64,000 nt of DNA from Eleginops maclovinus. Taxonomy: Eukaryota > Chordata > Actinopteri > Perciformes > Eleginopidae. Positions 1-64,000 of this stretch are shown here, in pieces. The position numbers and the translations under genes are program-made. The stretch is from positions 7,051,226 to 7,115,225 of the forward strand of contig NC_086360.1 of the NCBI RefSeq assembly GCF_036324505.1. The letters are read 5' to 3'. Under the pieces are notes generated by a model. It did not search any database. It was not told where the DNA came from and saw only the letters and a list, made by a program, of their open reading frames with translations. Positions within the stretch are counted from its first letter, which is position 1. Every line of letters starts with the position of its first letter.

Positions 1-44
1 AACTAAAAGTTAAAGAGAAGCGACAGAAGATGACTTCAACTGAC

Positions 45-158
45 TTTCATGGCCCGCATCACTTCATGGCAGTCGTACGCTGCAGGAGGGGTGGCGAGCG
101 CAACAAGCAACTCCTCAAAGTCACCACTGGTGTCTCCTTTTAGGTCATCCACTAGAGT
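45..158 (-). CDS. anxa3: annexin coding exon 4 (114 nt)
   Basis: Thirty-eight codons from TLVDDLKGDTSG to CHEVMRAMK, covering the second half of annexin repeat 1. The acceptor is AG at 160-159 and the donor GTCAGT follows position 45. Last annexin exon inside the window. Confidence 0.9.
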
Positions 159-195
159 CTATGACGTAAACACAACCTGTCACTTCTCAAACAGA

Positions 196-234
<39 letters not shown>

Positions 235-1899
235 CCACACCTATGCAAATACACCTAGGCCTTAAGCCTACAGTCAGACTCACAACCAGATCACACACTG
301 AAGCTGTGATTATACTAGGTCACTCAAAGCTCCACAAGATGATAATTTAAGATAAAATCTGTTCAAGTTTATATCAAAGAATGTGCCGCTGTGTAGAATA
401 GCTCTGGTGGAAAGATTAACAGTAAAAATCTCCTCAGGTGTCAGGAAGTAATGAACTACACCTGGTAATATGCAATCTTTAGTTACACTGACAATATAAT
501 GTAGATGTCATATTTATTAAAAGTAGTTTAAAATAAAATTGGTGTTAATTAAAGTAAAAACAAAAACTCCTACTTCTTAAATGTAACCCTATCTAGATAA
601 GCCAGTAGTAAAAATTGGTTGGACTTAAATTAGATGAAAAACGAGCTCATTGTGTGATGGCTGTGAGAACAGGGCTAGGTCCAGGTTTTCAATTATGATT
701 CAGCATACAGACATACATGATTCATTTATCATAAGACCAAGCTGCTATTTCAACACAATACAAACTATTTTTCTGAGTTGTTTTCGAAGTAAACTGCATA
801 AAAAAGGATGTAATTATCTCTAAATAAGAAGTTAAAACAGCAGTTATACAGTATCTTACTCTTCCAGTGGCTTCAAGATAAGCTTCACAGATGAGCTGCC
901 TCTGAGCGCTGCTTCGATGGGTCAAAATGTCAATTAAAACTTTGTCTTTGGTGCCTGAACATAAAAAATAAAAAAAAGAAACGCGAAGAAGGACATTCAA
1001 TAAACATAAAACCAAGGGTATTGCTGTACATGCAGTAAAACAAATAAAACCCTTTAAACGTTTTATCTGGCTGGCAAAAGTACAAAAGAAATACAGTGTG
1101 TAATGCCTTAAATGTATGGCTCTTTATGCTGATTAAAACCCTAGATAGCTGCAATATAACCTAAAAGATGTAAAATATACAGGTATCACAGAACAGAAAT
1201 GTTATTTCACTTTATCTTTTGGGAAAACCCTTTTTCTTAATACAGTCAATGTGGGCTCAGTGAAGTTCTGTTTTGCTAAGGTCCAACAATTTGTCTACTA
1301 TCAATATTTCAAATGATAAAATAAATACATTCACAATTTCATGTATTTAAAAAGATACAGTAGCCTAACCTCACCAAAAAGGGGAAATATATTCCACTAG
1401 AATCAACAGATAACAGTCTGTGCTAATAACTACCGTAAGCTAACGGTTACCATGTTGTTAATGCTACTCAATTAGCATTAGCATTAGAACCTTATCATTA
1501 GGCTTCTACATCAATCTAAAAATACCACAGGGACTGACTATATGTTACATGTGTATTTGTATTTGTACCAAGTCCTTCAATGGCCTTCCTCAATTCCACA
1601 GCATCGTCTCCTGCATCAAAGTTTGCTTTGGGCTTGATGGTTCCTCTCTCTCCAGTCTGAAGAACAGACAGTTAATATATGTTTCCATTATCCCTCATTT
1701 GTGCTGCAATCCCAAGTATCATTGTTAAGCTTGAAATCAGTGTAAAATTTAAGTTGGACCTACTGTTGCTTCGAACGAGGAAGGGGAATTCACCAGACTG
1801 TCCAAGTCATCCTGCAGAACGTTTATCAGTTAAATGTAGTCCTACAATCGGGTTAAACTTCACAAAATACATATTTTTACTTACCCATAAAGACGTCAT
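45..1899 (-). CDS. anxa3: annexin gene, 5' coding part (anxa3-like)
   Basis: Annexins are cytosolic proteins that bind acidic phospholipid membranes in a Ca2+-dependent way. Four coding exons join in frame (1885-1899, 1569-1656, 860-954, 45-158) and give the N-terminus plus annexin repeat 1 and the link to repeat 2. The exon sizes 88, 95 and 114 nt are the classic annexin pattern. Visible family features are an N-terminus MTSLW followed by GERGTIKP, a first repeat with the GLGT calcium loop, the SSAQRQLICEAY helix and a DDLKGDTSGDFEELLVAL segment. The short W-containing N-terminus and the ATPPAAYD segment fit annexin A3 best, as does the position downstream of fras1. In the loop the usual D after GT is K (GTKDKVL). 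The gene runs off the left edge, so repeats 2-4 are not seen. Other annexins (A4, A5) are the alternative. Confidence 0.85.
198..233. repeat. (CA)18 microsatellite
   Basis: Uninterrupted CA array in the annexin intron, just upstream (in gene sense) of the 114-nt exon. It reads (TG)n in the annexin transcript. Confidence 0.95.
860..954 (-). CDS. anxa3: annexin coding exon 3 (95 nt)
   Basis: Encodes GTKDKVLIDILTHRSSAQRQ and on to EATGR, the core of annexin repeat 1. The acceptor is ttcag at its right end and the donor is GTAAGA at its left. The length of 95 nt is conserved in vertebrate annexin genes. Confidence 0.92.
1569..1656 (-). CDS. anxa3: annexin coding exon 2 (88 nt)
   Basis: Encodes TGERGTIKPKANFDAGDD through KAIEGLG. 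The acceptor is cttcag and the donor GTACAA. Phase 0 in and phase 1 out, matching the start of the 95-nt exon. Confidence 0.9.
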
Positions 1900-1919
1900 G
1901 ATAACAACAGGAAGTTCCT
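1885..1919 (-). CDS. anxa3: annexin exon with start codon
   Basis: A 35-nt exon with acceptor tttacag and donor GTAAGT. Coding part is 1885-1899 (MTSLW), with 20 nt of 5' UTR before it. The start was chosen because MTSLW followed by TGERGT matches the annexin A3-type N-terminus and no other in-frame ATG precedes it in the exon. Confidence 0.82.
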
Positions 1920-2895
1920 CTGTAAAAAATATAAAATAATCATTCTTTTGTTTTCTTCTATCTTGGCAAGCTTTAGGCATCATTTTAGAGTAATCTCACC
2001 AAACTCCATTCATACAACAGCACACGTTCAAAAGTGTTGATGATTGATTATGATAGAGAAATAAATAGTTAACAAAAGCAATACAATGTGTTTATAATGT
2101 CCAATTAGGTATCTTTGCCATAGTGTGTGCAATGCATTGCGTCATATTTAGTCAAATAGTGTTAAGTGGTCTTGTTTTTATTTTAAATTACATTCACTCT
2201 TTTATAATAGTCTAGAGTTCTTCCTGTGAAACTCGATAGCATTTCTTACGATGAAATATTACTTTTTTGTTAACTTCACTTAGCCTATCTATTTGACTGC
2301 TGATTCTTCTAAAGAGGAAAAACTCTAAATCTTGAGGAGAAGAAAAACAGAGATCAACTTATTAAAAACAAGATCATTGCTTATTCATTTCTTATTTATC
2401 TTTACCTGTGCTACTGGGACATATTTTGAGATTTATTCACATTATTCACTAGTCTTCATTCATCCATTAAGATACTGTAATTGTGATCTTAGAGCAGTCT
2501 AAGTATTTCTGTTTGCTGTGATATCCGTGTAGCTCTGCCAACATCTACCAGAGGATAATGTTGACACATCCATGTTTAATCAGCTGGTGAATATATTCAT
2601 TGTTCATCAACCTTTCAGAGTCATAACTGAATCGAACTGCAGTTTTAAAACACTTCGAAAACACGTTAAACAGAAACAAATAACCTAAAGGAACCTTTCA
2701 ATCTGATTTCCAATGGAAATAATAGAAATGACCGTAATATATACACAAATACCACATCGTTAGATAAACGCACACTTAAACTCCTTAAATTAAATCTTTG
2801 GTTTTGTTTAGTGATAAAAAGTAACTAAAACATATCACTGGAAAGAATACATTTCAAGTAATAAGTAAGCGATGTATAAAAAGGAATTAGCTTAC

Positions 2896-2990
2896 CTGGA
2901 TTTCAGTTTGAACCGGAAAAGTGTATCAGCCACACCTGACGTCTCCCTGCTGAACCTGAAATATCTACCTTAAGTCCCGCGGACACGCCC
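2896..2990 (-). other. anxa3: probable annexin 5' UTR exon and promoter side
   Basis: A good donor (CCAG followed by GTAAGC) sits at 2896/2895 and can splice to the acceptor at 1919. The sequence to the right is locally GC-richer, with a CACGTG box at 2990-2995. The transcription start cannot be fixed from sequence, so the right end is approximate. Confidence 0.5.
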
Positions 2991-2996
2991 ACGTGC

Positions 2997-4239
2997 ATGC
3001 CTTCAGGGACCGCTCGGACATTTTATATTTCTAAATAAAGGCCTGCCGTCTTTCTTCATATGAAATATAATTACAAACAGTGGGTTTATATCGGTCCTTA
3101 CATTTATTTGAATATATTTTTCTTTTAAAAGGAAAGGTATTCACATTGTTCAGAACTGTTTACATGAGCGTTTCCTAACAGTAAGATAACTATTGTCAGT
3201 GTTTTGCAAAATTAACGATACTTTGCACTAGTTAGGCTCGTGGTGGCCTTATTTCTTTTTTTTTTACATTTTCAAAGTGTTCATGTTTTTTCCAATTGTC
3301 AAATTGAGATAAAATGTGTCACTTTCTAGGTTGGTTGTGAACAACCTGATATTTACAGTACTGTCCCTAAACATCCCATCCGATTTGTTGAATATATTTC
3401 CGAAAAATTGCTAAAAGTAGTTGCACAGTTAATTTACACATCAAAAACACAATGTCATACAACATGTTGCACAAGAAAAAATACATTTGTGGGTTTGAAG
3501 TTTTTTTATTACTAAAAAAGGCACCAAACACAGGCATCATGTTGATAGCATCGTAATTATTTTCCACAAAATGATAGCACCAAAAATATATTGTTATTTC
3601 CCACAAATTCCTGTTCCCATGTTATTTTGATAGGCACACATTTGAAAAAATACAGGATGTGGGATCAGGAGACGAAAGGAGGGAAAGACATGTCGAACAA
3701 GAAAAGAAAACTCTTTCCTTTGCAGTGCTCTCCAACCAGTGTCATACACTTTACAGCAACTTTTACATCATGGGTACATCAGCGTTACATAATACATCAT
3801 AGAGGGTAACATAATAATACATAAATGAGAAAAAAAAGTTTTAAAAAAAAGGTGGGATTTTGTGTCTTTGGGTGGAACAAAGGCAGGTAGACACACATCT
3901 TTTATAAAATACGTCATTTTAAAAAGTGATTATTTTCATTAGAACGGTAGTAAGGCTAAAGCATTCAGTCATGTGGACGGGAGTGAAACCTTTGTTATGC
4001 AAACGGCGTCTGATTTATTAAAAATCACATGGAAATGTTCTCCACCAAAAAAAAGAAAAACACTTTGGATGATTCGTTTTTGAAATTTGTGAGGAAAAAT
4101 ACTGCATGGCACTTAATATTGGCAGCTATAAGGGTACAGTATGTACAACAAAAATATCAGCTTTGTTCAAGGTGACAGTACAAATGTCTCTAAGTAAGGC
4201 TTGAAATACATGTTAATGCAAACAAAGTTCCTGCTCGTG
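2997..4239. other. intergenic or distal 3' UTR region
   Basis: AT-rich, no coding exon recognised. Minus-strand AATAAA signals at 3505-3510 and 4014-4019 could be alternative fras1 poly(A) sites. Otherwise I see nothing. Confidence 0.5.
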
Positions 4240-4257
4240 AGGGGAGGATTAACACAA

Positions 4258-4263
4258 TTTATT
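4258..4263 (-). terminator. fras1: candidate fras1 poly(A) signal
   Basis: AATAAA on the minus strand about 635 nt past the stop codon, the first such hexamer I see downstream. Further candidates are at 4014-4019 and 3505-3510, so 3' UTR length is uncertain. Confidence 0.4.
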
Positions 4264-4896
4264 GCATAATTGCACTTGATTAAGTCTCATTCATTTTTGT
4301 TATTATTTACACTCTGCACTCATTCTGCCTAGGGCGATCACACTCTGAATGTGCTAAATACTTCACAGCAGTCAGAAGCAGCTGCAGCCGATGCACAAGT
4401 CCACAGGAAAATGTTCTTATAAAGAAGTAATCTGCATGATAGCTGAAGCATAGATGAAGAGGATTTCTACACTGGCTACCACTCTACAGTAGTGACATTA
4501 AGTAGCAGTGAAATGACTCAATACAGCAGAGTTTTCCATTAAAACAATCTCCAGTGTCTGAGCTACCAGTCACCATATTGGTGCTAAAAATGATATAAAT
4601 GTCAAGTCAAACAGCGATAATAATAATTGCGGTTTAATATGGGGTTTGAATGATGGGGTGCAGATGTTTTGGCTGTTTCTCGCAGCTGAGAGGTTTGTGG
4701 ATTCCTGAGGTAGCCCAGTTGCGAAATGATTCAAACGCTGCGTAGCTGTCGGCGCGTCACACTCTTCCCTTTTTCAAAGTGGTATAAAAATACATTAACA
4801 AAAATCTCGCTCCTTAAGTACAAACTTTCTTTTAGAAAATACCATTATTTTTCACTTTTGCTTACTCCACTTGCTGTCTTCTCTCTCCTCCGTGTT
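4264..4896 (-). other. fras1: fras1 3' UTR (proximal part)
   Basis: Non-coding sequence between the stop codon TGA (4897-4899) and the first candidate poly(A) signal. No repeats recognised. Confidence 0.55.
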
Positions 4897-63957
<59,061 letters not shown>

Positions 63958-64000
63958 CTGCACACACACAATTTATTAGAGAAAACACTTAAGATACACT

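Overview
The window is vertebrate nuclear DNA, most likely from a teleost fish. The signs are many short exons with GT-AG introns, many long (CA)n/(TG)n microsatellites, and remnants of Tc1, pogo/Tigger-like and hAT transposons plus several short MITE families of fish type. Species cannot be told from the sequence alone.

Two protein genes are present, both on the minus strand. From about 4.2 kb to beyond the right edge runs the 3' part of fras1, the Fraser syndrome extracellular matrix protein. I resolved 43 consecutive coding exons (W1 to W43, numbered in gene direction, so W1 is at the right edge). Every junction phase agrees, and the exons sum to 7725 nt, which is 2574 codons plus a stop. 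They encode the tail of one CSPG repeat, nine further CSPG repeats, five Calx-beta domains, a conserved juxtamembrane region with a furin-type RPKR site, one transmembrane helix, and a cytoplasmic tail ending in the PDZ ligand -GTEV. The N-terminal VWC and furin-like cysteine repeats and the first CSPG repeats must lie to the right of the window.

At the left edge (45 to about 2990) is the 5' part of an annexin gene, best matched to anxa3. It is in the same orientation and directly downstream of fras1, as in the human FRAS1-ANXA3 order.

Between exons, the introns hold: a pogo/Tigger-like remnant (9.25-10.2 kb); a Tc1 remnant nested at the end of a MITE (18.4-19.35 kb); an L2/CR1-like LINE relic (20.9 kb); a non-autonomous hAT with a perfect 8-bp target duplication (30.4-31.55 kb); a tRNA-type SINE (50.8 kb); seven copies of one AT-ended MITE; three copies of a second MITE; and one copy of a third. 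About ten long dinucleotide arrays lie in the introns, several directly against splice sites.

The most unusual feature is a 108-bp inverted, degraded copy of the end of exon W35 with its donor site (13108-13215, about 81% identical). It lies 0.7 kb upstream of the real donor in the same transcript and next to a near-perfect 24-bp hairpin. I found no RNA genes, CRISPR arrays or prokaryotic systems.
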